The notes beneath the pieces were generated by a model, which made no database searches, was not told where the DNA came from, and saw only the letters and a program-made list of their open reading frames with translations. A DNA stretch of 35,857 nucleotides. Origin: Dissophora ornata (lineage: Eukaryota > Mortierellomycota > Mortierellomycetes > Mortierellales > Mortierellaceae). The DNA is taken from contig MU616864.1 of the NCBI GenBank assembly GCA_025201705.1, positions 1 to 35,857 on the forward strand. The letters run 5' to 3'. The position numbers and the translations under genes were made by a program. Positions 1 through 10,000 of this stretch are shown one piece after another. Position 1 is the first letter of the stretch, and each line of letters begins with the position of its first letter.

Positions 1-1469
1 ACCAAGTCAAGATTCGTGGTTTCCGTATCGAGCTTGGCGAGATCGAGGCAGGATTGGTGGATCACCCCCTGGTATCTGAAGCAGTTGTTGTTGCTCAAGG
101 AGAAGCAGGCAACAAGCGACTTGTTGCATATGTCATTGTCCGTCATGACAAACAGCAGGAGCCAAGTACAACTGAAGGAGAATGTAAGTTAACGACTCAT
201 CAAGAACAGTTTCATATTTACAGGGAAGTGAGATGTGTATGTAAGATACTAATTGTGAACACCTATATACTTGACGCTATAGCACCTTCCTCGATACAAA
301 TGGCCTCGAATCTCCGCTCTCACCTTACAACACGCCTTCCAGACTATATGGTCCCTGCTGCATTTGTGTGCTTGGAAGCTCTTCCTGTGAACTCCAACGG
401 CAAGCTGGATCTAAAAGCCCTGCCAGCTCCGGACATCGATGCTTTTGCTCTGAATGCATACGAGGAGCCAAAAGGCGAGATCGAAAACATCTTGGCGAGT
501 GTCTGGGCAGAGATGCTCAAGGTCGAGCGAGTTGGACGGAACGACGGCTTTTTCACTCTAGGCGGTCACTCGTTGCTGGCCGTGAGGATGATGAGCCGGA
601 TTCGGACCATGCTAGGCTTCGATATGTCTCTCCGTACCCTATTCGAGGCACCGACAATAGCAGAACTGGCCCCCAGATTGCTTGCTACAGGAGCAACGCA
701 GGAGGAATCATACGATATCCTACTCCCTATCAGACCGCAGGGAACTCGGCCGCCTTTGTTTTGTGTCCATCCGGGCAGCGGACTCAGCTGGTGCTATACC
801 GGACTGTCGACACGCCTGGACCCAGATCAGCCGCTTTACGGTTTGCAGGCACGCGGATTCATTGACAATGGAGAGATGGCCTCGACACTCGAGGAGATGG
901 TGCTTGATTACATCGACCACATCCGACGCATTCAACCTCACGGTCCTTACCACTTGTTGGGGTACTCGTTCGGTGGGGCAGTTGTACACGCCATGGCATC
1001 GTATCTGGAGAAGCATGGCGAGAGTGTGGCATTCGTTGCATTGATGGATTCCTTTGCGGACTACCATACATGGGTGCAACAACCGAATGACAAGGACGAG
1101 GACGAACAAGGACCGGACCTGATTCCGATGCTTATTGGGAACAAAGACCAGTACGCACCCGATCTGATCAACCCGTTTCTGGAGAAGGTGTCTACTATCG
1201 AAAACAACAACCTTCGACTCCTAAGGATGCAAGTACCTCAGGTCATCAGTGCAGATCTTTTGATATTCCGCGCAACAGTTCTTGAGAAAGAAGGCGACAG
1301 GTTGTTGAATCCCGACGACTGGAAACCGTATGTTCTTGGATCGATTGAGGCTCATGATATTGATTGTGCACACGACTTTATGGACCTGCCAAAGCCCACT
1401 GCAATCATCGGTCGTGTCCTTAGCCAAAAGTTGAATGAGTCCCACCGCCTAGCACAAAAGGAGGAATAA
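1..1469 (+). CDS. Nonribosomal peptide synthetase, 3' end (A-domain tail, PCP, thioesterase)
   Basis: This is the C-terminal end of a multimodular peptide synthetase; the rest lies upstream of the window. The frame is open from base 3 and starts inside the adenylation domain (IRGFRIELGEIE, the A8 region). The A10 motif NGKLDLKALPAPD follows. The carrier domain has GGHSLLAVRMM, with the phosphopantetheine serine at 570-572. The C-terminal type I thioesterase has GYSFGG (nucleophile serine 966-968), a probable acid in LMDS (1047-1049) and a probable catalytic histidine at 1371-1373. It would release the peptide by hydrolysis or cyclisation. A GT-AG intron at 184-282 (99 nt, phase 1) is inferred because it joins TEGE to SPSSIQMAS; it has no in-frame stop, so the raw frame reads through it. 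PCP-TE termination is usual in bacteria and in the bacterial-type NRPSs known from Mortierella. Product unknown. Stop TAA at 1467-1469. Confidence 0.93.
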   Translation, partial: QVKIRGFRIELGEIEAGLVDHPLVSEAVVVAQGEAGNKRLVAYVIVRHDKQQEPSTTEGECKLTTHQEQFHIYREVRCVCKILIVNTYILDAIAPSSIQMASNLRSHLTTRLPDYMVPAAFVCLEALPVNSNGKLDLKALPAPDIDAFALNAYEEPKGEIENILASVWAEMLKVERVGRNDGFFTLGGHSLLAVRMMSRIRTMLGFDMSLRTLFEAPTIAELAPRLLATGATQEESYDILLPIRPQGTRPPLFCVHPGSGLSWCYTGLSTRLDPDQPLYGLQARGFIDNGEMASTLEEMVLDYIDHIRRIQPHGPYHLLGYSFGGAVVHAMASYLEKHGESVAFVALMDSFADYHTWVQQPNDKDEDEQGPDLIPMLIGNKDQYAPDLINPFLEKVSTIENNNLRLLRMQVPQVISADLLIFRATVLEKEGDRLLNPDDWKPYVLGSIEAHDIDCAHDFMDLPKPTAIIGRVLSQKLNESHRLAQKEE

Positions 1470-1515
1470 CGAGAATCATATGTAGAAGAAAAGTAATTGA
1501 GATATTGGGACGTTG

Positions 1516-1521
1516 AATAAA
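1516..1521 (+). terminator. Poly(A) signal of the NRPS gene
   Basis: A canonical AATAAA hexamer lies 47 nt after the NRPS stop codon, a normal place for the cleavage and polyadenylation signal. The call rests on position and sequence only. Confidence 0.5.
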
Positions 1522-1540
1522 AAGTTTAGTGTTAAATGAC

Positions 1541-1729
1541 ATGGCAAAAGTAATTGATCGGAAATTTCTCCATGATGCATTGGCCCCTGAGGCACCATTC
1601 ATTCTCGAGTATGATGAGAGTCTTTCTTATTCAGTTCGAAATGGCGAGTATTCGATGGTAGGGCAATTTACCTGCACCAAATGTAACCGAAAACACCACA
1701 ACCTGAAGGTCAGGAGTCATTTCCACTGA
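1541..1729 (+). pseudogene. Possible fragment of a zf-3CxxC-type zinc-finger protein
   Basis: A 62-residue frame from ATG 1541 to TGA at 1727-1729. The segment EYDESLSYSV...GQFTCTKCNRK resembles the start of the fungal zf-3CxxC domain, where a short acidic/aromatic stretch precedes GxFxCxxC. Only the first Cys pair is present. The later CxxC motifs expected in the family were not found in any frame of the next 300 bases, and no convincing splice donor continues the domain. It could be a truncated relic, the first exon of a gene whose remainder I do not recognise, or chance similarity. It lies only 72 bases after the NRPS stop, in a stretch that otherwise looks non-coding. Confidence 0.3.
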
Positions 1730-2106
1730 TTTGTGGCTCTTCTTGTAATCTGGCGACGTTTCGTAGACGTAGAATGCTGCGCTTCAGTGATAAATTGCTA
1801 TTTCGAGGAGCCGAAGGCGACTTAGTGTATATTTTCATAGAACGATGAGTACCATACGAGATACTTTAACCACGCCCATACCTCTCCGTCTTTGGGGCCC
1901 CTGGAGCCACGGAACCATTGGCAATAGAAAAGCACTGATGCAACGAGGGGGCTCCATGCGCCACTTTTCCTTGAGAATTTTCCAAGGAATCGCTGTATAA
2001 GTCATCAGGTTGCTATATCGTTCATACTCTTTCATTGTCTTTATGCTATACATCCTTCAGCATCCTCTCTTACTCTCACCTGTTACTGATACATACCGAA
2101 TACTCT
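1730..2106. other. Intergenic stretch, no supported gene
   Basis: Short open frames exist on both strands (for example 1835-2053 on the minus strand), but none has a recognisable motif, start context or splice pattern. Given the relics on both sides, it may hold further decayed sequence that I cannot identify. Confidence 0.4.
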
Positions 2107-3360
2107 GAATTGCTGGATAACCTAACGGATGTGCTTGAAAAGGCGCGAATTCAGTGTGGAATTTCTGGATGAGCATAGCGGTTGCTTGCAAAGGCGATAT
2201 CATATTTGCAGAGGGATTTGGAGAGCGAAATGATCAGCACCCTTTTACCAAAGAGGTGAACTATGCGTTCTTGAATAGACTTCTCTGTCGATCCCATATA
2301 CAGGCACTGAATCCAACGCGAGCCTTCCTTTCTTTTCGTGGAATGACCCACCAATAGGCGCCGAAGCCCATCGCACCTTTGACAAAGGCTTTTACAGCCA
2401 CGGCAATTGGCGAGTTGGTTGCTTTGGCAAAGGTGGATTGGGGCAAGACCCCAGTCAGTCAGTACCTACCATAGCTCCAGCTCAAGGATCCTATCCTGAC
2501 ATCTCAATTGGCCCTCTCGGTCTTGCTCTCCCATCGAACAGCGTGCCTATCGTTGTCTGACAGGGGGAAATGTCCAATGGCAACAAACGTAGATGAAGCC
2601 TCTTTGACTAATAAAAGGGATTCCAACATCACCTGACATAGAACCACTGTGTCTAGAAGAGATCTCATCAAGTGCCTCAGACATATTGATGTAGAGCGCA
2701 AACTTTGACCTTACACAAAGCATCAATGCGATGCATGGAGTTGCAGGCGAGGCTGCTGCTAACGTCTCCGGCGCCTCGTACGAAGAGTTAGTCCATTCTA
2801 AGGCTCTAAGGCTCTTGAGCCTCTGGGCTTGAGGAACACTGGACTTTCACACATGGAAATGAAGGAGAGACCCAACTACACCCTTCCGTACGATGTAGCG
2901 TCCCTTGAGGAGGCACAAAAAGGCAACTTTTGAGCTCGGCTACCTCGACGAGCGAAACGTGGTCAACGCGCCAGCGGGTTGCATGTACTCGAATGTGCAG
3001 TGGGGAAGGGTCATACTAAAAGGGGGAGCCTTGGGTGGAAAACAATCCCTCAATAGGGATAGCGTCAGAGCGACCCTGCAGGCACACCAATCGCGGCTAA
3101 GACTCCACATTCGAAAGAGTTTGCGCGTGTGTTAAACTACGGATTCGGTTAGTCTATCGACTCCTACAAAGGCCTGGCTGTCTACAGCTACTGTAAGGCA
3201 TTGATTGACCAACTGTCCTGGAACACGGCTCTCGCTCGCTTCTTGTTACCACTTTAATACTTCTCGAACGGTCCTACTGAATTTCCAGATTGGCGGTGCT
3301 GGGAGTGTGGATGGAGTCGAACTGACCGTGAGTGAGGTTATTACGTTCAAAAGAAAGGGC
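2107..3360 (+). pseudogene. Decayed serine beta-lactamase-like hydrolase (LACTB/Pab87-type)
   Basis: Pieces of one protein family appear in the right order but in different frames. Near 2107: ELLDNLTDVLEKARIQ. At 2169-2240: MSIAVACKGDIIFAEGFGER. At 2370-2470: PLTKAFTATAIGELV...VDWGKTPVSQYLP. Near 2500: a degenerate SHRT motif. At 2725-2800: GVAGEAAANVSGASYEELV. At 2850-2910: HMEMKERPNYTLPYD. At 2935-3070: LGYLDE...APAGCMYSNVQWGRVILKGGAL. The C-terminal beta domain ends as GSVDGVELTVSEVITFKRK near 3295-3357. Intact relatives are beta-lactamase/transpeptidase-fold hydrolases with SxxK and YxN motifs. Here the catalytic serine codon is CCT (Pro, 2376-2378), an in-frame TAG lies at 2472-2474, there is a one-base frameshift near 2168, and more stops and shifts follow. 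A few residues seem lost between YSN and WGR. It is a dead copy; no product is expected. Confidence 0.85.
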
Positions 3361-3764
3361 GGTGATACTCTTACCTCAATTTCCTGCCACAAGCGCGAAG
3401 AGGAAAAAGTACTAGACTACAGTGTCACAGAGCGTAAAAGTCATATTTTTAAGAAATCACCTGTTGTGTTTCTTAGCATTCAGGACATGTAGGATATACA
3501 GCGCTCAATGCCTCATCTCATCTCTAGCCTCATGGCCAGAATCGCCAGTTTTACAGCTGCAACCCGCCTTCGTAGGAATCGTTTGCTCCAACGTAACCAG
3601 CGAGATTGTCTCCCTAAGCGATGAGTCTAGTCTTCCCCCTCAACGCTAAACATAGTTGTTTATGTACTTTACTTTACTTTAATCCACAAGTAAACAACTG
3701 CTCTCGGGAATTGAAGATGGTATTTCTGACGCTCCAGGAGGCGATATATTCTCTCCTAGATATG
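3361..3764. other. Intergenic stretch between the pseudogene and AKR 3' end
   Basis: No gene is supported. Small plus-strand frames at 3422-3649 and 3621-3806 have no motifs. The stretch should contain the 3' UTR of the minus-strand reductase, which ends at 3765. A short direct repeat (ACTTTACTTTA) occurs near 3668. Confidence 0.4.
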
Positions 3765-5474
3765 TCACTTGTCAACAGCATCAGTGATGCTGCTCGCAGA
3801 TCCTGATGAACTCCAATAATAAGGAGGGGATACGACCTTGACGTGCTCCCATGCCTCTGCCATCACATCTACAACTTGCTTCGGCAATGGACCCTTCTCC
3901 AAGTCCCTCAAATTGTCCTCAAGATGCTTGATCGAAGACGCTCCAATGACGATACCATCGTTGGGACCCAGTCCTGAGTGATGCTTCATCCAGCGAAGGG
4001 CGGACTCGATTAGTGTCATGCCATGCCCACTAGCGGCGTTTTCCACGTTCTTGACGGCTTCGAAGGAGAGCGAGTTCCAGTAAAGGTCGCGGTAACTATT
4101 AATGTCTCATTTTAGTTAGTTTTCAGAATGTATGATCTGCAGCAATCTCTCGTGGATTGGACTTACACCTTCCCGAACTTTGACTATAAAAGGAGCCATA
4201 GTGGATAGGAAGTAACAGAGTTAAATTAAGAGACATGTATATCTTTGGGAACAACGGATATACGAACCATCGCTACCTTTGGGTTAAAACGACCGTCTTC
4301 GCCTTCCAGCTCTTCAAACTTGTGCTTGCCCGAAAGAAGACCTCCAGCCTTACAGGAAGATACAGTGATCAGATACAACAGAATAAATACTTGTCAAAAA
4401 TTCACTCATGCTACGTGGCAAAGCCATAACGATTGCGGACAGCATCTGCCTTACAATGGGATTGTACGCATAAAATGAAATATTGAGTGCCCGAAGACAT
4501 GGCAGGAGCTCGTATTGAACATTCCTAGCAATTGCGTTGTACTATGTAATTGAGAATAAGATTAAATGATACTCTGTAGTCGAAATCAACGCATTCAAAC
4601 AGTTACACCCTACACAGAACCGCGCTCGGATATCATAAGGGTCTATACATACCATTCCTTGATAGACTGTGGGCAAAACGTAGCCATGTTGTTTGCAAAG
4701 CTGGTGGACCAAGGTGACTTGCCATGCCGTAAAGTTGGACAACCCAAACTAATCACGGAATGGAGATAACAGATTATTCCGATGAGAAGACAGTTCAACA
4801 TTACAGCAGCATGTCGACTGTTTTCAGAAAGAAAGCTAGGCAGAAATGTTACCCTCTCAAATAGTCCCTCGCGATAAATCTCATCCACAGCCTTGAGTGT
4901 TTCCTCAAAGGGTGTCGAATCGTCGACACAGTGAAGATAAAAGACATCAACTTTGGACGCCTTCAACGCGGTCATAGACTCCTTGAATGTATGCTTGAGG
5001 TTGTCAGGCGCGAAAGCTTTGTCCATGGAAGGCCAAATCTTGGTCGCAATCTTGAATGACTCCATTGGCAATTGGCCCAATGCCTGTTGATGAAGTACTA
5101 TGTGTTAGAACAAAGTGGGTCATCATGGAAAGCAGATGCGACATGGAGATTTCGCTTGGAAATTTTATTTTTCAACATCATACCAATTCCGTGTCACCAT
5201 TGCCGTAGATCCGGGCAGTATCCACCTCTTCGTGGCCGCGAGCCTTGAACACGTCAAAGAACGGCTTGATGTTCTGGACACCCCGGATGCGGACAGCGGA
5301 GGACTCAAAGCTAGTAGTCTCGAGACCAAATGTCATGGTTCTAGTAGGGGATGATTCATCATGTATCAGAAACCAATGTTAGCCTCAGAGAATGGCATCA
5401 CGGCTACTTCACATATCTTGCAGCAGCGAAGCATACCCAAGGATAATTTTCGGAGCTTTGCTTGTATTTGCCAT
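3765..5474 (-). CDS. Aldo/keto reductase, AKR7 (aflatoxin aldehyde reductase) type
   Basis: NADPH-dependent cytosolic carbonyl reductase. Eight exons fit the family without a gap: 5474-5437, 5340-5184, 5083-4853, 4748-4653, 4541-4455, 4348-4277, 4183-4167 and 4095-3765. They total 1029 nt (342 aa), the usual length for AKR7. The start MANTSKAPKIILG runs into TMTFG. The catalytic tetrad is present in this model: Asp53 and Tyr58 (EVDTARIYGNGD), Lys80 (KIATK) and His116 (FYLHCVD). Later family marks are GLSNFTAWQV, PTVYQGMYNA, FYAYNPI/AGGLLSGK, YRDLYWN, ALRWMKHHS and GVIIG-like IVIGASS near the cofactor phosphate site. Exon 7 is only 17 nt (SKFGK plus two bases). All junctions are GT-AG. The family reduces aldehydes such as dialdehydes and succinic semialdehyde; the substrate here is not known. 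Confidence 0.9.
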
Positions 5475-5564
5475 GGCGAAAGTATTGCGCGTGAACAGGG
5501 CTGTATCTCAGGGTGATATGTGGGAGTTGGACTGAAATAATTTGAAGAGAGGATCATCTCTTCG

Positions 5565-5572
5565 TATTTATA
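5565..5572 (-). promoter_or_regulatory. TATA box of the aldo/keto reductase gene
   Basis: Read on the minus strand the sequence is TATAAATA, about 90 bases upstream of the reductase ATG (5474). That is a normal core-promoter position for a gene with a short 5' UTR. Confidence 0.55.
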
Positions 5573-5680
5573 TCGCGCTCCTGCCCCACATGTTAGGTCG
5601 CTAAGAAGGCCGGAAGGCGCAGGTATAATGCGCAGCGCAGAGATAGATACCGCAGTAATACTCATAAGACTCTATCGGAC

Positions 5681-5761
5681 CATCTGCGCAGTGGATGTTT
5701 GGGCACAGGAACTTCAAAGAAAAAACATCTGCGCAGTGGATGTCTGGGCACAGGAACTTCA
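5681..5761. repeat. Two near-identical 36-bp direct repeats in the AKR upstream region
   Basis: Copy 1 is 5681-5716 and copy 2 is 5726-5761. Both begin CATCTGCGCAGTGGATGT and end GGGCACAGGAACTTCA, with one mismatch (T/C at the 19th base). They are separated by nine mostly A bases. The pair lies about 110-190 bases upstream of the reductase TATA box and contains the palindrome TGCGCA. It may be a duplicated regulatory element; function is inference. Confidence 0.85.
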
Positions 5762-6037
5762 TGTAATTCTCGGTAAATCAAATCTTACCTTACTCAAAAA
5801 AGAAACAGACAATTGTGCGACCTTAACCAACCACAGCCAGACTACATGGCGTGTATAGTTCAGTTGGCGTTGTATTTTACACCCACTAGACAGAACGTGG
5901 GCTAGGTTTAGGCCGCCATGAGAATGTTGGTTTTACAAATATTGCAATGGTCAATGGTTAATTGAAATAATTGGTGTTTGCGCCCAGTGCTATCACCCTT
6001 TGGATTTTGACTGGACGTCTCCAGATCAAAGTCCACC
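5762..6037. other. Intergenic stretch, no supported gene
   Basis: Nothing recognisable. If the small minus-strand ORF at 6038-6508 is spliced after CTGAAG, a further exon with the motif HCNICK could extend into this stretch, but the implied intron would be only about 50 nt and I do not rely on it. Confidence 0.3.
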
Positions 6038-6508
6038 TTAGAACATGGTGAATAAAGCCTTTCTAAATTTAGTTGCAAGCGAATATACCTTCAGACTCTG
6101 GACCACACCACTGAGAGATCCGCTAATTCTGGCAACAAAAGGTCTAGCATAAAGAGCATCAATAGAATTGACACAGGGAAATCCAGGACAGGGTGCTCTG
6201 TAGGAGGCACAGATTTCCACGCCCAGAGCCAGCCCTGCCAACATGTTGGGCATGAAGGGAACGATTAAATGTTTGTGTGCGCGATATGAGAGAGTGATTG
6301 AGCGCGTAGAAAATGGGAAGTATGAGCTATCAACGTAATCCAAATAGCACAAGCATTTCCATGCATGGCGGCCATCCTGAATGATGTGATGTTGAACAAG
6401 GCCGCATTGCCTCGGATTTATTAGCCAGCTGTCTTCTATTTTGTCTGCACAGCATCGTGACGCACCTATTCCTAAGAGTACCAACCCTGAGATCCCGGAC
6501 ACTTTCAT
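6038..6508 (-). CDS. Doubtful small ORF, hypothetical protein
   Basis: A 156-residue frame from ATG 6508. The N-terminus MKVSGISGLVLLGIGAS looks like a short signal peptide, and the protein has many cysteines (CC, CGLV, CLC, CAS, CPGFPC). No family is recognised. An alternative start at the internal MPNMLAGLALGVE is preceded by CT-rich sequence like a 5' UTR, and a donor-like GTATATTC follows SLK, so the true gene may be shorter and spliced. It stands divergently to the gene at 7077. It may also be chance. Confidence 0.25.
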   Translation of the reverse strand: MKVSGISGLVLLGIGASRCCADKIEDSWLINPRQCGLVQHHIIQDGRHAWKCLCYLDYVDSSYFPFSTRSITLSYRAHKHLIVPFMPNMLAGLALGVEICASYRAPCPGFPCVNSIDALYARPFVARISGSLSGVVQSLKVYSLATKFRKALFTMF

Positions 6509-7076
6509 GTGAATCGACTGTCGGTTTGCTCGTTAAACACCTTCACCTATCACATTTACTGGATATCGTCACCGTCCCATGCATGACTGATACTCAAGTC
6601 CAGTACCTCAAGCTTGGAGAGACCTATTCGTGGAAATAAAAAAAGGCACTGTGAGGGACTCCCATCCCGTCCCTCCTGCCTCGCAAAAATCTCTGTCTCC
6701 TTTGGCACAGAGCCCCTTTCCTCAAAAAGTTGTCTTCCCTCCCCCTCCTCCTACTCTTTCTGTTATTCTCTCATCATATTGATGGCGGTTTGCCTCAAAT
6801 CTGTGCTCATTTCTGAGAGTCGGGAAACATCACGTTCGTTGCTTGTTCGCTGTTTTGGTTGGTGTTGTATTGTCATTGTCCATCCCCTTGCTTTCCCTAT
6901 TCTCTCTCCATCGCTACTGTCTGGCTATTTTTTTTTCTTATATCTACCAAACAGTTTCTCGTGCGCCTCTTCCGTATTCCATATCGTTGTTTCTCTTCTC
7001 TCCCTCTGAAGACTTTCATCCTGTGTCTCCCCTTCCATTCCTCCCTTCACATTCACGGAAAGAAAGAACTCTCGTC
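6509..7076 (+). promoter_or_regulatory. Promoter and pyrimidine-rich 5' UTR of the CBM48 protein gene
   Basis: Between two divergent frames. From about 6690 to 7070 the plus strand is strongly C/T-rich, with long CTC/TCC/TTC runs, as in many fungal promoters and leaders. The coding frame is open from 6843 without an ATG before 7077, but the composition there is that of a leader, so this part is treated as untranslated. No clear TATA box is seen. Confidence 0.4.
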
Positions 7077-10000
7077 ATGCTGGCAAAGCCAACTACATCC
7101 AAGCCTATTACACCCCCCAGTGCCAGCTCCGGAGCACCGAGCCAGAGAAACTCACCCACGGTTGGTAGACTCTCCGGATTCAACCCCACAAGCATCTCTA
7201 TCCAACGGACATCTAGCTCAGTGAACAAGAGCATTCCGAACCCGACTTCAACGATCGCACAAGCTAAAGCAGCGCTGTTTGAGCGCGCTGCACAAGCATC
7301 CTCGCCCACGGCACCAGTCATTGTGCCAAAGAGGACATCGATCAGTAGCATCAACAATATGAGTAGTCTCCGAGAGAGCATTGCAGCGGGCCAAGGCTCT
7401 TCTCCCACGACCCCGGTTAGCGCCAATCCGTTCCGCAGATCACCCGTTGGAAGCGTCAGCAATATCAAGGACAATTTTAATTCCGCACAGACGTCGTATT
7501 CTTCAACGCCGACAACGACAGGAGTTGTTGGTAACAGCCCCTTTAGGCGATCGCCCAAATGCGTCAGCAACTTCAAGGACGCAATTAATACATTCCAACA
7601 GTCTTCATCGCCCACCACGCCGTCTTTTACCCCCTCTTCGCTCCGAAAACCATCCGTCGGTAGTATCGCCAGTGTCAAAGACCTCGTGAATTCAGCAGAG
7701 ACTACCTCTCCTCCGGCGACTGGCGTTCCTACTCTGTTTCGAGTAGCTGACGCAGCTGAGGCAACAACAGATAGACCTATTGTCCAAGCTGAAGAACTTG
7801 CGGTGATGAATGCGCCAGCCCAAGTCAAAGAAGTTAATGACCATGCACCACCAGCTGAACCACCGGCCGCCCTAGTTCAGGAACCAGCGGTGGTCGAAGC
7901 GAATTCAATTGATACCCCTGCCGAAGTCAAGGCTGCATTCGAGGGAATAGTTGCTGAAGCCGAGGAGACCGCGGCTCAAGTCGATAGGATTTCAGAAGTC
8001 ACCGAAGCAATGACGTTAACTGAGATCCGGCCTAATGGTGAACAGGCGGTCTCCCCTATTGCAGTCATTGATAAGACCGCCGACACTCACGTCGACACAG
8101 CTTTCGAAGCGATTGTCGAAGACGCACATGCTGAACTGGGAGCCGCCAAGGAGGAGGTTGCTCAGGCCAAGGCACCCGCCACGGATGTCGTTGATCTTGG
8201 CGAGGAGATCACTGATCCTGCTGACGAAGTCGCTCTCTCAGCTACGGAGACTACTACCCTAGTTGAGGAGTCTGCTTCTCTATTTGAGGATACTGCTGTC
8301 CCAGTTGAGGAAAATGTTGCTCAAGTTGAGGAGCACACCATTCCAGTCGAGGAAACGGCCCAGACCAAGGAGGACGGCACTCAGATCGAAGAGGACGTTG
8401 TTCATTCTGAGGCTTCAATCGAGAAACCACCCAGCCCTGCTGAAGAAGTGCCTGAGGCTGTAGCAACCGTTGAGGAGGTTGTTGTCCTTGTTGATGAGGC
8501 TCTAGCAACTGCTGAGGAGGTTGTTGTGCCTGTTGACGAGGTTGTTGACGACGCTGTTTTACCTATTGAGGTGGCTTCTGCTCCCGTTGGCGAGGCTGCT
8601 AAACCTGCTGAGGATGCTCTTGGGCCTACTGAAGATGCTGTTATGCTTACTGAAGAGGTGGCTCCGGTAGAAGAGGTCTACTCAGCTGTGGATGTTGCCA
8701 TGGTGGTGGATGTCGCCTTGGCTAAGGAGGTTGTGTTAGCGGAGGAATTTACCCATGTCAAAGTTCTTGGTGAGGAAGAGGTTTTCGCTACTGTGGAAGT
8801 CACGGAGGTTGCGGTCCCTGCTGAAGAGGACGAGGTCGTCATTGAGGAGACAGCCGAGACTGTGGCATCTTTGGAGGTTGAGACTTCCATGGAGGTTGAG
8901 TCGTATACCGGGGCGTCTGCTCCGGTTGAGAGGACCTCTGTTTCCACTAAGGAAGTTATTGAGGGGGTCGCTGCTCCAGCTGAAGAGGAGATTGTTCAGG
9001 TCAAGGAGGTGGTAGCCTTGGTTGAAGGAGCAGTTGCCCAGGTCGAGGGGGTAGTTGCTCCGGTCGAGAGGGGAGTTGCTCCAGTCGAGGGGAGAGTTGC
9101 TCCAGTCGAGGAGGTCAAAGTCACAGTCGAGGAGGCCACTGCTCCTGATAGGGAGTTCGATGTCATTGTCGAGGACGCAGCTCCTCTTGTTGAGGTCGAG
9201 GAGTTTGCTACTCTGGTCGAGGGGATTGTTACTGCTGTTGAGACTGAGGAACTACTGGACGAGGTCGCTATTCCTATTGGGGAAGTGGCTGTCGAAGCTT
9301 GCTTTGGAGTCCCTATCGAGAAAACTGCCGTCGTCGAGGTGTCTGGAGAAGAGGTAACCTCTGTTGAAGAATTTGCTGAGGCCGAAGATACGAGCGACTT
9401 AATAGCGAAAGAGCTTGTAGCCGCTGAGACCTCGATCGAAGACGAAGTGTTGGGACTAGATATCGAGCGGATGGAGCCAGCGCTGATCACATGCCGGTTT
9501 GAGACTGACGTCCCTCCTCAGCGTGTGAGTCTATATTTTTCTATCGTCGTTGTTGTTGCAGATGAACTGCTGATGTTTGCAGCTTTGATTCTAATGAGCC
9601 GTCTTGTGATGTGTTAATCTAGCTCCATTGGAAGCACGGCGGCGATATCGTCAAGGTCACCGGCAGTTTTGATAACTGGCAAGGTAAAAAAGACCGTGTT
9701 CCCCAGCTACTATTCCTAAGCAGATGCCTTGGTCCATAAGGATGGAAGAACGTCGTTTACCAACAGCATAATTTCTTGCGGTTCTTCTCATGTCTAGAAA
9801 CGCTCGTTTTGAACAAGGATGGGGATGAGCTTGCAGGCGCGATTGCTTTGGACAGGACTCAAATCATTGTAAGTCTGGCCCCGCCAACCTCAAAAGTGCC
9901 GCGAACATAATTGGACGTTCTCATTGTCTTAACAAGCCCTTTTTTTATTATTATTCAATTTCACTGTAGTACTTTAAATTCGTTGTTGATGGAGTCTGGA

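Noticed and set aside
1..5474. NRPS and aldo/keto reductase as parts of one biosynthetic cluster
   Set aside because: A pseudogene and over 2 kb of non-coding DNA separate them, they are convergent in orientation, no transporter or regulator is present, and the reductase belongs to a housekeeping detoxification family.
7016..7828. 270-residue minus-strand frame opposite the CBM48 protein gene
   Set aside because: It mirrors the repetitive coding DNA of the plus strand, has no motif or splice logic, and the plus strand is clearly coding. The minus-strand frames at 8678-8947 and 8996-9490 are rejected for the same reason.
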